DNA of 64,000 nt from Echinometra lucunter (Eukaryota > Echinodermata > Echinoidea > Camarodonta > Echinometridae), in NCBI GenBank assembly GCA_029962745.1, contig CM057157.1, positions 29,160,732 to 29,224,731 on the forward strand. Direction: 5' to 3'. The first letter of the stretch is position 1; every line of letters begins with the position of its first letter. Below are positions 8,601 to 18,785 of this stretch, piece after piece. Made by a program: the position numbers and the translations under genes. Under the pieces are notes generated by a model. It was not told the origin of the DNA. It was given only the letters and a program-made list of their open reading frames with translations, and ran no database searches.

Positions 8601-10186
8601 CCAAGGGTTCACCATAGACTGATAGCAATATAAGAAAATAAAACATGCACATGTTCGAATGGAATAATCATCCTCTTGGTGTGTACTTCAGTATTTTATC
8701 TATTAATATTTCTCCTGTTTTTCATAGGAATGCTCAAACAAATGCCACCTCAATAACTTCACATAAAAATCATTTCCTGTGAATATGGTGAAAAGTTAAG
8801 TTACAGTGGAAAACACTTCATCCCATGGATAGGATGTTAAATGGAGGCCCCACGTAGAGGACAGTCACCACCTCTGCACGTTAAAGAACCCAATGCACTG
8901 TTCACAGAAGAGTAGGGGGAAACCCCAGTGTAGTGGCATACCTGCACATCCCAATATTAGATATACCAGGAAAGACCCTGAGGGTCACAATGATTCAATT
9001 TGATATTAATGATACTAATACATGAAGCCTGTGAATAAAGGCCACCCATGGGAGACAAGAAAAGCAGTCTTTATGAGCAGGTGGTCTTTATGAACAGGTT
9101 CCTTTAATACATGTTTCAATGGAAAAAACTATTCAAGGGAAACAAAAATTGTGGTCTTTATAGACAGGTGGTCTTTCTATACAGGTGGTCGCTAGAGCAG
9201 GTTTGACTGTACTAGTAATGCTAATCAATGTTAATTCTAATACTCATATTAATCATTATACTTCTACTTCTATTACTACCACTATTTCTAATTTTACTGA
9301 GTACTACTACTACATATAAATAATAATCATAATAATGATACTAATATTCATAATAATCATACTACTACTACTATTACTACTACTGCTACTGCTACTGCTA
9401 CTGCTACTGCTACTGCTACTGCTACTGCTACTGCTACTGCTACTGCTACTGCTACTACTACTACTACTACGACTACTACTACTATCTACTACTACTACTA
9501 CTAATAATAATAATAACAATAATAACAACAATAATCATAAGTGAAACAGGCTTACTTAAGTTTGAAATGGCAGACTCAAGTTCTGGATGGTCCCACTGAG
9601 TGACCTCGCTGTAATGGCTACAAAATGTGACAGAATATGCAGAGAAAAATCATATGAGGATATGCATCTCATAGTGCTAATAACAATATTTCAACATGCC
9701 ATTGTCTCACTTGACGAAAGTAAATGGAAATGAAAGATAGTAATCTATACAAAACTTCTTTGAGTTCAACTCTTGTAAAACCATAGCAGATAATTGTAAA
9801 GTAGAAACATTCCGTATCTAGCTTGTCATACCAACAACAACAAAACAATTTTGTTTAAGCACCAACTATGAGGAAAAGTTTAATTGTACATAACTTTTGA
9901 GATATTTTGGTTTATCAGACAAAATATAAAGGTAAATGAGAATGCTTGAATAATATAAGATAATAATTGTTAATTTATGGAACAAAAAAATGAATAACTT
10001 GGGCTTGCCCTTGTATTTCATTTATCCTCCTCATCACTATTATCATTATCACTTTTATTACTTCATTACTACAGTTATTCCAATTCATCATTACACAATA
10101 CAGATCTATATACTTACTTGATATAATACGGTATTCCATTGCGAGTCTCACTTTTACTCCATTTGTTCTCCATTGTTTGTTGTAGA
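2433..10186 (-). CDS. Dystrophin-superfamily gene, WW plus EF-hand region (partial)
   Basis: Eight exons on the minus strand join in frame, every one with an AG acceptor and a GT donor, giving about 253 residues. They read as a WW domain (KWSKSETRNGIPYYIN then HYSEVTQWDHP), then GAYRTAAKLRMLQK, LLLNWLLNLFD, RTGCIRVLPVKLGI, and finally SEPQTLVWLPTLHR. This is the order in dystrophin and utrophin: WW, EF-hand 1 region, EF-hand 2 region, then the ZZ finger. The ZZ exon is not seen and should lie beyond position 1. In the family this region binds beta-dystroglycan and links membrane to actin. Identity to vertebrate dystrophin looks modest, so it may be a divergent paralogue, for example a dystrotelin-like protein that kept its WW domain. 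The visible start is unclear: either ATG at 10173, or an internal exon with spectrin-repeat exons further upstream. Confidence 0.85.
2766..2909. mobile_element. Short MITE or foldback element
   Basis: Arms of about 37 bases (AAGTCAAAATTATAAATC..GAAACTTACTGT and its inverse ending GATTTATAATTTTGACTT) flank a 70-base centre. The centre contains CTACGTTTCGGCGGGAT and TCATCGTCAGG. It lies in the intron beyond the last visible dystrophin-family exon. No clear target duplication was seen. Confidence 0.7.
3329..3400 (-). repeat. tRNA-like SINE head
   Basis: The minus strand reads GGCTTATTCGGTAATGCG, then a short hairpin CTGTCGAACAG, then AGGGTTCGAATCC. The last is a perfect RNA polymerase III B box. 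This is a tRNA-like unit, but no acceptor stem is evident, so a SINE or tRNA relic is the best reading. Confidence 0.5.
3495..3569 (-). CDS. Dystrophin-family exon: EF-hand 2 region
   Basis: Exactly 25 codons, phase 0 at both ends. It encodes ITNLIGEGTTFGKGVAASVD then DCFRS, matching the GEVASFG..PSVRSCF stretch of dystrophin and dystrobrevin. Acceptor ATCACAG, donor GTAAGT. Confidence 0.8.
3806..3912 (+). repeat. AAAT-type simple repeat
   Basis: Imperfect runs of AAATAAAT, AAACAAAT and AAATGAAT extend over about 105 bases in an intron. On the plus strand this may be the A-rich tail of a degraded retroposed repeat. Confidence 0.7.
4193..4500. mobile_element. MITE with about 36-bp inverted ends
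   Basis: CGGGGGAGCCACTTTCATTA..AAGGTGGACAACATGC at left matches CAGGGGGCTACTGCTATAAC..AAGGTGGACACCATGC read inward from the right. The 308-base element has no reading frame. It ends about 25 bases from the exon at 4526-4605, so it lies very close to that exon's splice donor. Confidence 0.7.
4526..4605 (-). CDS. Dystrophin-family exon: start of EF-hand 2 region
   Basis: The exon encodes FQDLLADRTGSISQKMMTEF then MHDVTQ. It corresponds to the YLFKQVASSTG..LLLHDSIQ part of dystrophin. Acceptor TTTCACAG, donor GTAAAA. The final codon is complete (phase 0). Confidence 0.8.
4727..5206 (-). repeat. Dispersed repeat, family copy 1
   Basis: This stretch matches 53137-53562 in the opposite orientation, including TTTAAAGTGATTACACAATGG at one end and GGGTACCC..AATGCTGAAACAAT at the other. 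Inside are several inverted AAAGTGGGTACC / GGTACCCACTTT copies around TGACGTCA. No terminal inverted repeat was found, so the class is uncertain. Confidence 0.7.
5238..5375. mobile_element. Short MITE with CTTGTCAGTGA arms
   Basis: About 45-base arms (GGGGAGCATTTCATGAAGTG..CAGTGATTTTTACTGACA and inverse) surround a small centre containing CTGATTGGCTGAGAGC. It is an almost complete hairpin of 138 bases in an intron. Confidence 0.75.
5583..5648 (+). repeat. (ATC)n microsatellite
   Basis: Near-perfect CAT/ATC trinucleotide run of about 65 bases with a few CAC and CAA interruptions. Long His or Met/Ser reading frames here are products of the repeat. Confidence 0.9.
5772..6085. mobile_element. 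MITE with about 70-bp inverted ends
   Basis: The left arm contains ACTTTACGAACGACTTGAAT and CCAAATGGGAT. The right arm carries the inverse (ATCCCATTTGG..ATTCAAGTCGTTTGTAAAAG..GTAACTTTACGAA). Outer ends are GTGTGTTTC and GAAACACGCCC. No coding capacity. It lies between two dystrophin-family exons and next to the LINE remnant. Confidence 0.75.
6090..6190 (-). pseudogene. LINE reverse-transcriptase tail remnant
   Basis: The minus strand encodes MRWMGHMLRRKDEESVQKAW then DLEVDGIRGKGKEDQ. This is the 'RW.GH..RR..E..V..AW.LEV.G.R..G' signature that ends many non-LTR retrotransposon polyproteins. It is only about 33 codons long and runs into the adjoining MITE. It begins a few bases past a splice donor of the dystrophin-family gene. 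Confidence 0.6.
6195..6280 (-). CDS. Dystrophin-family exon: between the EF-hand regions
   Basis: The exon encodes QRTGCIRVLPVKLGIAVICA then GRITEKYR. It aligns with the GRTGRIRVLSFKTG..LEDKYRY stretch of dystrophin. Acceptor CTTTACAG. Of two possible donors, GTAAGT after ACAGGT gives KYRY across the junction and keeps phase. A LINE-like coding remnant starts only a few bases past this donor. Confidence 0.85.
6875..7079 (-). CDS. Dystrophin-family exon: EF-hand 1 helical region
   Basis: The 205-base exon begins by completing a Met codon (MDVVNLITVRMAFELHG) and ends in CSDLLLNWLLNLFDV. This corresponds to the LNWLLNVYD region of dystrophin. Acceptor GTGCCTAG, donor GTAAGT. It is the longest of the eight exons and has clearly higher GC than the surrounding intron. 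Confidence 0.85.
7697..8104 (+). mobile_element. piggyBac-type MITE, copy 1
   Basis: Flanked by TTAA on both sides (7693-7696, 8105-8108). Its right end reads inward CCCATTCGTGACA, while the left end is slightly decayed (CCCATTCATGAAA). TTAA target sites plus CCC-starting inverted repeats are the hallmark of piggyBac elements. It carries the family's 93-codon open frame (7827-8108) and lies in an intron of the dystrophin-family gene. Confidence 0.8.
8214..8288 (-). CDS. Dystrophin-family exon: start of EF-hand 1 region
   Basis: The exon encodes LMDNIHFGAYRTAAKLRMLQ followed by KVLH. It matches the dystrophin signature around AYRTAMKLRRLQKAL with no gap relative to the WW exon. Acceptor ATCTAG, donor GTAAGT. 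A piggyBac-type MITE ends about 106 bases downstream of the donor on the minus strand. Confidence 0.85.
8830..9000 (+). repeat. Dispersed repeat with CACGTTAAAGAACCCA
   Basis: The blocks AAAGAACCCA..GCACTGTT, AGTAGGGGGAAACCCCAGTG, and CTGAGGGTCACAATGATT recur in the same order near 54885-55015. This identifies a dispersed repeat family, possibly a SINE. I cannot see clear ends. Confidence 0.55.
9046..9212 (+). repeat. Degraded repeat with GGTCTTTATxxACAGGT motif
   Basis: The motif GTGGTCTTTATGAACAGGT occurs in several imperfect copies, ending in GCAGGTTTGACTGTACT. It looks like an old dispersed repeat with internal duplication; no coding or inverted ends were seen. Confidence 0.45.
9361..9512 (+). 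repeat. (TACTGC)n / (TAC)n microsatellite
   Basis: About 15 TGCTAC hexamers are followed by TAC and TAA trinucleotides. The long poly-Leu and poly-Ser frames on the two strands come only from this repeat. It is in the intron between the WW exon and the next exon. Confidence 0.9.
9556..9617 (-). CDS. Dystrophin-family exon: C-half of WW domain
   Basis: The acceptor TTTTGTAG restores the split Asn codon and gives NHYSEVTQWDHPELESAI, with the second WW tryptophan and the invariant Pro. The number of residues between the two tryptophans equals that in dystrophin only with this acceptor, not with the nearer ACAG. Donor GTAAGC. Confidence 0.8.
10118..10186 (-). CDS. Dystrophin-family exon 1 of those visible: N-half of WW domain
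   Basis: The exon encodes MENKWSKSETRNGIPYYI with the first WW tryptophan, and the donor is GTAAGTAT. The acceptor TCTAG has a poor pyrimidine tract. An ATG at 10173-10171 follows an in-frame TGA about 30 bases upstream in the genomic sequence. It could therefore be the first coding exon of a short, Dp71-like isoform instead of an internal exon. The last codon is split after two bases. Confidence 0.75.
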
Positions 10187-10323
10187 CTAGATGTAATTAT
10201 TCAAACAGCATTTCTCCATCCTGTCCAGAACATATGTCAAGAAAGATGCATATTTAACACTTTGCCGGCTGAATTAATTTTTAGGAAAAAACAACAACAG
10301 TTGTTTTATTGATATTTCATTAA

Positions 10324-10732
10324 CCCATTCGTGACAGAGGGTCCACATTTTGTGGTTTGGTCTAATAACTTTTGATGCAGAGCACTAAAAAACATACCAA
10401 ATACATGAGCAGAAAGAGCAAAAAATTCTACACTTACTGTGCCCATTTTCGTTGCATCAATATTTGTTGTTTGATGCTGAAATGTTTTTAAAGGAAAATA
10501 AGCATTAAAATCCTTAAATTGGCAATGCAATGAAAATGCTGAATTTACCATTTTCCCCTGCAAATTGGCAACTTTATGACTTCTCATCATACATTCAGTC
10601 AATTTATATTTATTTCAGATACATGATGTTTTATAAGAAAAACGTAGCAATAAAAGAAAAATGTTGGTGTTGCCAATTTGAAGAATAAAAGCTGATCAAA
10701 TTAGGCTTTAAATAATTCCTGTCACGAATGGG
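10324..10732 (-). mobile_element. piggyBac-type MITE, copy 2
   Basis: TTAA flanks at 10320-10323 and 10733-10736; ends CCCATTCGTGACAG and CTGTCACGAATGGG or close. It is the same family as copy 1 in the opposite orientation, placed about 140 bases upstream of the WW exon on the minus strand. The open frame runs 10602-10306 with an altered end. Confidence 0.85.
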
Positions 10733-10997
10733 TTAAATTCTGATATCATTTGTGCAGTCACTGATTCTATATCACTCAAGTATCCTACCCATTTTCTGTT
10801 TCACTGTAAATGAGATAACTAATTATTACGATTGTTTGATTTAAATGTATGACTGTGGTGAAAGTCTGCAGTGGTTGGCAAAGGGTAAATGCAATTGTCA
10901 GGTAGACAGGTACAGAATATTTGTTTGAAATATCTGACAGAGATATCACGATCTCAAAGTATGATGTAGTATTGAAACACGCTGCAATTGAAAAGGT

Positions 10998-11575
10998 TTA
11001 CAAAAAGGCAGTGTATACAGCCGCACGTGTCCTTATCTTACGGCCACATGCGTGTTGCTGTATGCACTTCATCGACTTGAGGATGCAGCCACAAGCGTCT
11101 AAATTCCCTACGGCACTTATATTCTCTGCCGCGGCAGTTACCGCTTTATAGCGCATAGCACAAGTGATGCGTATTTCATGTAACGGTACATGTCGCAAAA
11201 CTTCATCATGAAGGTTTTATCTCTCGATTTCACTTACATACAACATTATTTTCACTTCATTCTCACCAGATCAGCAAGCAGGTGACAATGAAGTAAAAAT
11301 ATTGTTTGTATGTCAGTAAATTTTGAGAGATAAAACCTTCATGATGAAGTTTTGCAACATGATATACCTCGTCGCATGAATATTCACATCACTTGCAATT
11401 AGCTGCCACATCGCTTGCGATAGCTGCCGCACCGCGGCACAGAGTATAAGTGCCATAGGGAATTTAGACATGTGCGGCTGTATCCTCAGGTCGATGCTGT
11501 GGATACAGTCACACGCATGTAGCCGTAATGTAAAGACACACGTGTGTGGCTGTATACATTGCCTTTACAAAAAAC
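10998..11575. mobile_element. Foldback element with about 270-bp arms
   Basis: The left arm begins TACAAAAAGGCAGTGTATAC and the right arm ends GTATACATTGCCTTTACAAA. Further matching pairs are CACGTGT/ACACGTG, CTAAATTCCCTA/TAGGGAATTTAG, and AACTTCATCATGAAGGTTTT with its inverse. A centre of only a few tens of bases separates the arms, so almost the whole 578 bases can fold back. No coding region or target duplication is clear. Confidence 0.75.
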
Positions 11576-13789
11576 GAATCCAAACTTCATGTAGACTCTA
11601 CACCAGTAATGCAGTATACAAATAATTTATGATCATAAATATTACACTTTACTAGCAAGGCAAAATACCATAGAATCATTTGGTATCACTTTTTACTTAC
11701 AAGTTTGATGAAATGTTCTCTAAAAATGAATATTTCTAACTGTTAGACCCTAGCCTTGTCAATATGTTCATTTTTTTTTTTTTTAAATAAAAATCTGCCG
11801 ATTTTTTAATGTCAATTTTTCAAAATTTCCACCTATTTCAAAGTAAATTTCGTGTTTCCAGTAAATTTAGGGTCCTCTGTCCATTGGCTCTATTTAATTT
11901 GAGAAATCTTTTCTAATTCTTGATATAGTCTATCCCTCTGTGCACAAAATATGGACATCCGCTATTATTAGCTGTCACTGTTAGGACATCATTCTTAGCA
12001 TGTGGGACCGTACAATAGGTTGACATATTTTTCATCAGCTAAATTCATTCCCATAATGCAGAATATCCTTACGGCGAATACGTCTAAAATTCTTATCTGC
12101 ACATTATTTATCTCAATGTGAAACTATAACACTACATTTGGTCCTTACCTCTAAAATTTAAGGTTTCTTATCTTGCTTAGTTCGAATGTCTCCCTCCGAT
12201 CCCGCGTCGTTGGTATCTACGATACCGATATCAAGTGGGCGTGGCCATGCATGGGCGAGGCACCACATGTCATTGTCATAACAAGACATGCAAGTAAAAA
12301 AGCTTTTTAAGGTCTTCCCTGTTAGTGTAATTCAGTGAATTTGAATTATTTCTCTGTGCATTAAATTCAATGAGAACTTGCGTAATTAAGAAGCTCGTCA
12401 TTTTTCTTCATATTTTGGGATCTCCACACGCCATTCACGACAGGTTCAACAACAAGGGGCTGTACATACAAATATTCAGTTATCATGATTATGAACTCGA
12501 CAGCAAATATGACATAGGCTGTATTTGATAACTAAGGGGATTTCATACTCAAGTAAATAATAAGAAATACAGTTATTGTATTCAAGACGTATATTATTTA
12601 GAAATAGAGTCATTAGTTTTTGTTTGTGTGCGTTTTGTTTTGTTTTTAATTTTCTGATTTGTTCTGTTTTGCTTGTTTGTTTTTTTATCTTGTTCCATTC
12701 TTTTAAGAAAATAATGGCGTTTCTTAGGAAATATTAAAGATAAAGAAATGTCCGATGGATAGATCTGTCATGATACTGTCCGTTTATTGCCAAAAATATA
12801 ATTTCATTCTAAAGAAATCATTCTGATATCATGATAGGAGACAGACTAGGCTATACACTGCGTCCCAGAAAAAAAAACAGAACCCTAAAACAAAGGCTTA
12901 TTGTGCGGAAGCAATGGGGTGTATGATTGAAAAAACATGTTCAAAATAAACTTTGACTTAATCCCTTTCAAATGATAAAATAAACAAAATTATTCAGTCA
13001 TGCATCTCTGAGTACCATGACTTTGAAAATTTTATGTCAAAATCCATTTGCTACACTTTTGGCAGGGTTTGGGAAAAAAACATCTTTCGAAAATGACCAA
13101 CTGACCGACTTACAAATTTTTCGATTGGTCAGTAGGTCTCAAGGAATTTGGTTACGATAAAAACTCTCTGTTCAGGGGTTAGCTGAACCATATTCTGTAA
13201 GTTTGGTAAAGTAGGGGTGTTTCATTCACCAATTCATTTGCTTGATTGATTCATCACCCAAGCACTCCCTCTTTTACTGCAGATGAGGACAATGGACATT
13301 CATTTCAATAGACCTGTTCACTAACATTATGCAATTGGTTGTCGCTATGTCGGGCAAACCTCAGGCAAGTTTCTTTGTTCTCAAGAGCAACCTAAACTTA
13401 GCTTGTTCAGAAGGTATGCATAAATATCATACACCCCAGTGATTCGGTAGGAGGATGGTGAGCAGCCTTTGCGATTATGTGCGGGGTGCTCTGCTCAAAA
13501 GGAGTCCCCCGTCGCCCCATTATGATGAACTCCCATCGCACAGAATATAGAGTCGCCCTCTCTGTCATCAATTTTTTCATAATTCATGACCAATATTGGT
13601 GGGAGTCTGAAAAGCTCTGTTGGAATTCTTCCACATCAGAATTTCCTTCCCAATACATTTGAGTCTCATGGATAGATCCTGTAAACAATGTGGCGAAATA
13701 TTATCAGCGCCGGTACCGTTTTATGCAAAGCCACCTTGCACCATCGCATGCAGTAACCATGCATCGTAATCACGGCCGTCGACTCGCCT
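11576..13789. other. No gene seen
   Basis: AT-rich sequence with poly-T/poly-A tracts and no reading frame, splice-bounded exon or repeat that I can support. A small palindrome, GGTATCTACGATACCGATATC, lies near 12208. If the dystrophin-family gene has exons further upstream, this may be intron; otherwise it is intergenic. Confidence 0.5.
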
Positions 13790-13995
13790 CCACCATCACC
13801 ACCATCGCCACCACACCACCACCACCATCTTCATCATCACCAACACACTATTATCATCATCATCATCGTCATCGTCATCATCATCATCATCATCATCGTC
13901 ATCATCGTCATCATCGTCATCATCGTCATCATCATCATTATCATCATCATCATCATCATCATCATCCTCATTACCACCACTACCACCACCACTAG
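13790..13995 (+). repeat. (CAC)/(CAT)/(CGT) microsatellite
   Basis: Blocks of CACCAC, TCATCA and CGTCAT trinucleotides cover about 200 bases, giving an artificial poly-His frame on the plus strand. Confidence 0.9.
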
Positions 13996-14013
13996 TTATC
14001 TGTCATATCGTAA

Positions 14014-14246
14014 CAGGAGCGGCGCTACAGGGGGCAGGGGGTGACCGCCCTATGATTTTCAAGTGATCAAACAAAAAAGAAAAAGAAAGAGGAATAAGAA
14101 AAAGAGAAAGAAGAAAAAAGAAGAATATGGGGAAGAGAGGGCAGGGTCATGTAACTATATGATAGCCCTATTTGTTTATTCAAAGCGTACTTAAAAATCA
14201 CCTGTGGATCATCTTCCCTCTGTCAAAATACTCTGGCGCCGCCCTG
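14014..14246. mobile_element. Possible hAT-like MITE
   Basis: The left end CAGGAGCGGCGCTACAG resembles the inverse of the right end GGCGCCGCCCTG, around an A/G-rich centre. No 8-bp target duplication is visible, so the call is tentative. Confidence 0.4.
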
Positions 14247-17200
14247 TCTTTATTTATTTATTTTTTTGTTTTTCCTTTTTTAAAAAGTGATTTCTAACTG
14301 TTTTTATTATTCTCCCTTCACTAATGGTTTGTGCCCCTCCTCTTTTGCTAATTTCCTCTCATATCATTTATTCTTAATATTATTATCCTCCTTTTTCTTT
14401 GATTGATTTAATTTATTTCAATTTCGTTGTCAGTATTCTCCATAGTCCACTAGATTTATTCATGTCTTGACTTTTTACAATTATTTTTCATCTATCTTCG
14501 CCTATAGTGCATAGTGTTTGATCGTTGAAAGTCTAGTCCAATAATCTAAACCCATATACAGGAAGAGAAAACAGACATATATACCAATCATTGTTATTGA
14601 ATATAGGGTAATTATGTCTTTTATTGTGCTTCCGTCGATTGTTATATTTTCCCTGTACTAATAACCGAGCTCTTGCGTGGTAATGAATGTCCGTCCTTCA
14701 CCTGACTATGGGACATTTTATATTTCCAATTTAAGAAAATTGTGAAATTACAAAGCATAATTTAGGACAATATTATTGTGAGATTAAAAAGCAAAAATAC
14801 TGTACAAAACCGAACGCTGTCGGCTTGTACGTTGTATCAAGGTTAATGGGGAAGGGCTCAACAATTAAAAAAAGATAATTATAACATATAAGCTAAAAAC
14901 TTGAATGCATGCTTACAAACACCCAAAACACCAAACCGCTAAGTTGATCCATTTCATGGGTACGTTACTGAATGTCATGTTCATCACATGCCACGGCATG
15001 TCAGGCAATTAGTACCGCACCCTTCTGCACCGTTATATTGAAGCACGTAACCATAGCAACAAGGGTCAAGCCCATTATCCCCATCATTTCCCTATTTATT
15101 CATTTAAAAAAAATCTAATTCAATCGATTTACTTTTGTAAAAGCATTTATAGGATGAAATCGAGCTTACAGTTCAAGTTTTCATCCTCCTCTTGTTATAA
15201 AGTTGTTGTTGTTGTTGTTTTATTTGTCTGGAATAATTTCGAACTGTCATAATAACTTTGATTTTCTGGTTGATATCAAATTGTTATCTAACGCAGACTA
15301 ATCAAAATCCTTGTCCGTCCAGATTGGTTGCTGTAAACAAAGGAAATAGAAACTAACCTGTGTAAGCATACAGCAGGAAACGACCTTCCATAGGACCTTT
15401 CGAAAGATTTATATAGCCCTAAAAGAGCTAATTTGATGTTTTGGTATATGCCTTGTTTTTTCCACTTCAGCTTATATGAGAGGAGCACAATAGGGAGACA
15501 ATTTTGTTGAGTAATCATATACGTGTGAATATAAAATATGTAGGAAAACAAAACAATGCAAACAAAAATGAAAAGATAAATAAATGAATAAATACATCTT
15601 TCGAAAAAGAAGAAAAATAGACATTTTGATATCCAGTCTAAAAAATTTGCCAATTCCGACGTTAGCAGTAATACTTCAGCAAATTGTCATTATTTTTATC
15701 CTGCTGTATTGCGGTAACATATACTGCATGTCAGAGAGGATATGTTTCAAAAATTACACAACGCTACAGGAATATGAAATAATCAAACAAATAAATCATT
15801 GCAACAGTTACAATCGATGAAACAATGACTAAAAAAATTAACCTAAAGAAAAGATAATTAACACATGAAAATGGAATAGTTACATGTCATTTGAAAATTA
15901 TCTAGAATTTATCCTTTCCCGCTTAAGCGCTTTATTCTGTCTCTTATATACACTAAATTATTTCTGGATATTATTTTTTAATGTATAAAATGGCCCTATA
16001 TACACTAAATTATTTCTTGATATATTTCTTCATGTAATGGCCCTCCACTCCATCAATTACATTCTCTTCAGTTAATTCTGTATAACAAATTGAACACATG
16101 ACCGACGATTGACCATGAAAGGACCATTTCCCAGTACAGGCCTCCTGTATTATGAAAATAGAAAGTAATTCAATCAAGATTTATGCCTTTCTTTCGGGGT
16201 TATTGCCCGATATAGCATAATTACTTTCAGGTATAGATTCCCATTTCCATTTCACTTAAACCACTTCCAGGAAAATTTGCTGGAATGATTTTTGTTGTTG
16301 TTGAAAAACAATTACAAAGACGATTGACTGAATGAATAACGATGAATATATTTTAAAAATAAAGTTAGCACCCCGAATTAGATCTGGGACAGTACAGTAT
16401 TTCTTTCTCTGCCGGCAACTGAGATATTGCCAAATGCTAATGACTACTAGTACATAACACAGTCATAATAATGATATGAACTGATGTAGTCAGATGCAAC
16501 TGTATAAAATAAAAGAAGAAAATCACTGTGATGGTAGAAAAAAAGGGTTGGCTTCCAGAAAATCTAACACAATGTTTAAAAGGGGAGAGGGCATTTAGTT
16601 TTAGTCGATGTCACTGCCCTTGCAAAGAAATGCTTATGGTGTTGCAGGTGTATTCAAGGCGTACCACGAAAACGAACAATACTGATGTTTAGTAGATCTA
16701 TTGACAGAGAAGGACAAAGAAAGCATGCCAATAAGGGAATGACCTAAATTTAACACAGAGACCTTGGACTACGACCGCGAATAATACACCACAATCGATA
16801 CTTTTCGTAGAAAGCGGACTGGCGCCATCATTAGGCAAAGAGAGGTCATGACACGGGTTAGTCTTCTTCGAATACTCTTTTAAACATCATAGAATATTTG
16901 GAATGGAAGATGGTCACAAAGAAGGAAAAGGAGAAGCTAATGAAAGAAAATGAGAAAGAAGGAAAGAAGATGAGGAAGGAGAGAAGAAGGGAAAAGACAA
17001 AATTATGGGAGGAAAAAGAAGAAAAGAATGAAGAAATTGGGAATCTTGCTATAGGTTTTCTGCTATTATAAAAACTTCAATAAATATCGATAATTGCATG
17101 GTCTCCTTTTTTCTACCGAAATATCTCTTTTGATTTTGATGTTCTTGTTGTTGTTGTTTTTTTTTTTTTGGAGGGGGGGGGGGCATTTTTCTGAGGTATC

Positions 17201-18679
17201 ATCGCTAATACAGTGTTCCATTGAGGGCTGTGAGGTTAACATAATGGGCTTGTATTAGTGGGTATCTTTTTTTTTTCTATGAGTGTTTTGTATCATGTGA
17301 ATGAAATTGACCTCCATTCACACCAGAATTTTTAGCTCTCCCCCAAAAGGAGAAAATAATAAGAAAATCTTGACAAAATTCCATCCATAAAAACTCCACT
17401 CATTTCATTATACTCAATTCAAAGTATAGAAACAAGACTACTGCTGTATTCACAATCGTGTACCGTAGGACCACCGTGCTCACTGTTTTTATTCAATGTT
17501 TATCAAGTCAATACCCTGCTTTGTGGTCACAATTTTGGAAGACAGACAGAAAATTTAGATTAAATTTTCATTCGACACAAATGAGGCAAAATTCTGGGAA
17601 ATATTTTCCCGAACGTGACGAGTTGAACAATCTGTGTAATATGAACTGCAAATCAATAAAATTTCACGCTTGTGCAATTATTCTTGTAATAAAAAAAATG
17701 AGCCTGGTTGTTTTCCAGCTAAAGGCCGGCTTATTTTGTCTAATGATGCCTGGATTTCATATTAGACCAGGGGTCACTGACAACAGAAAAAATTACAAAC
17801 TCGATATCTCTTTGACAGAGATCTTCTTTTGTTACCTTGTAAAATACGGTTGCTGGAATTCTTTGTCAGTATTTTTTTCATTATGATGGAATGGGGAATT
17901 CATAATGAATAATAATAATAATAATAAAAGATATCTCCGACTTCACTATACATAACATTTTGGGGGATGGTCTGTTGATCATCAGCGTTATTTTAATTTC
18001 ATGTAGCAAAATTTCATGTGGCAAGAAATACTAATACGTTTAGGGAGAGGACTGATTAATATACCATTCTAACCTTTCTTCTCTTATACTAATATAGAAA
18101 AAATATTATCACGAAAAGACAGAGAGAAATTGCCAGATTATAATTGATTTGAACAAAAAGGAATACGTTTTGGCAAGTTTATGGAGGTTGCTATAAACTT
18201 CACTATACTTCAAAAGTAATAGTCTGTCAAAAATGATCTATTTTTAATGAGGAAATGCTGGTTTATTCTGCAAATTACACAGGAGATGTCTATAGGTTAC
18301 AGAACAACCATCCCTCTATTTCCTCGTTTGTCATTTTCTCCGCCCAGGTACCAGAATGTGTTGTGTATAAAACAGACTGTTGCCATGGTAACGGAACGTA
18401 TCGCATGACATGCACAGTGCTGGGTCAATCAGTTCCACAGTAGTTCGTTTTCAATTCTCTGACCCATCTTATGAAGGGCCAAGGACCATATCTGAGCTCG
18501 CTGCTATAAATTCTACCCCGAATATGATTGCACTGCTAGAAATACGTGAAGTTGAAAGAATGGATTAGGAATTATATTATAGCAGTATTGACGAAAGTCC
18601 TCGGAAAGAGGAAAAGTGCATGCGAAGAGAACATATGTAGAAACATATGACTTATGAGGAACGGAACAGTTTCAAAATA
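14247..18679. other. No gene seen
   Basis: AT-rich sequence with short poly-purine stretches (16900-17040, GGAAGAAGG-like) and a G run near 17175. The longest open frame, 17458-17886 on the plus strand (142 codons), has composition like its surroundings, no recognisable motif and no exon borders. Confidence 0.5.
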
Positions 18680-18785
18680 AAAGAAGAAGACGGAGAAGGA
18701 GGAGGAAGGGAAGAAGAAAAAGAAGAAGAAGAAGAAGAAGAAGGAGGAGGAGGAGGAGGAGGAGGAGGAGGAGGAGGAGGAGGAA
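18680..18785 (+). repeat. (GAA)n / (GGA)n microsatellite
   Basis: GAAGAA units change to GGAGGA units over about 100 bases; purine-only on the plus strand. Confidence 0.9.

Noticed and set aside
9310..9544. Poly-Leu and poly-Ser proteins
   Set aside because: Translation of a microsatellite.
13690..13995. Poly-His protein
   Set aside because: Translation of a (CAT)n microsatellite.
17458..17886. 142-codon open frame
   Set aside because: No motif, no exon borders, composition like the AT-rich background.
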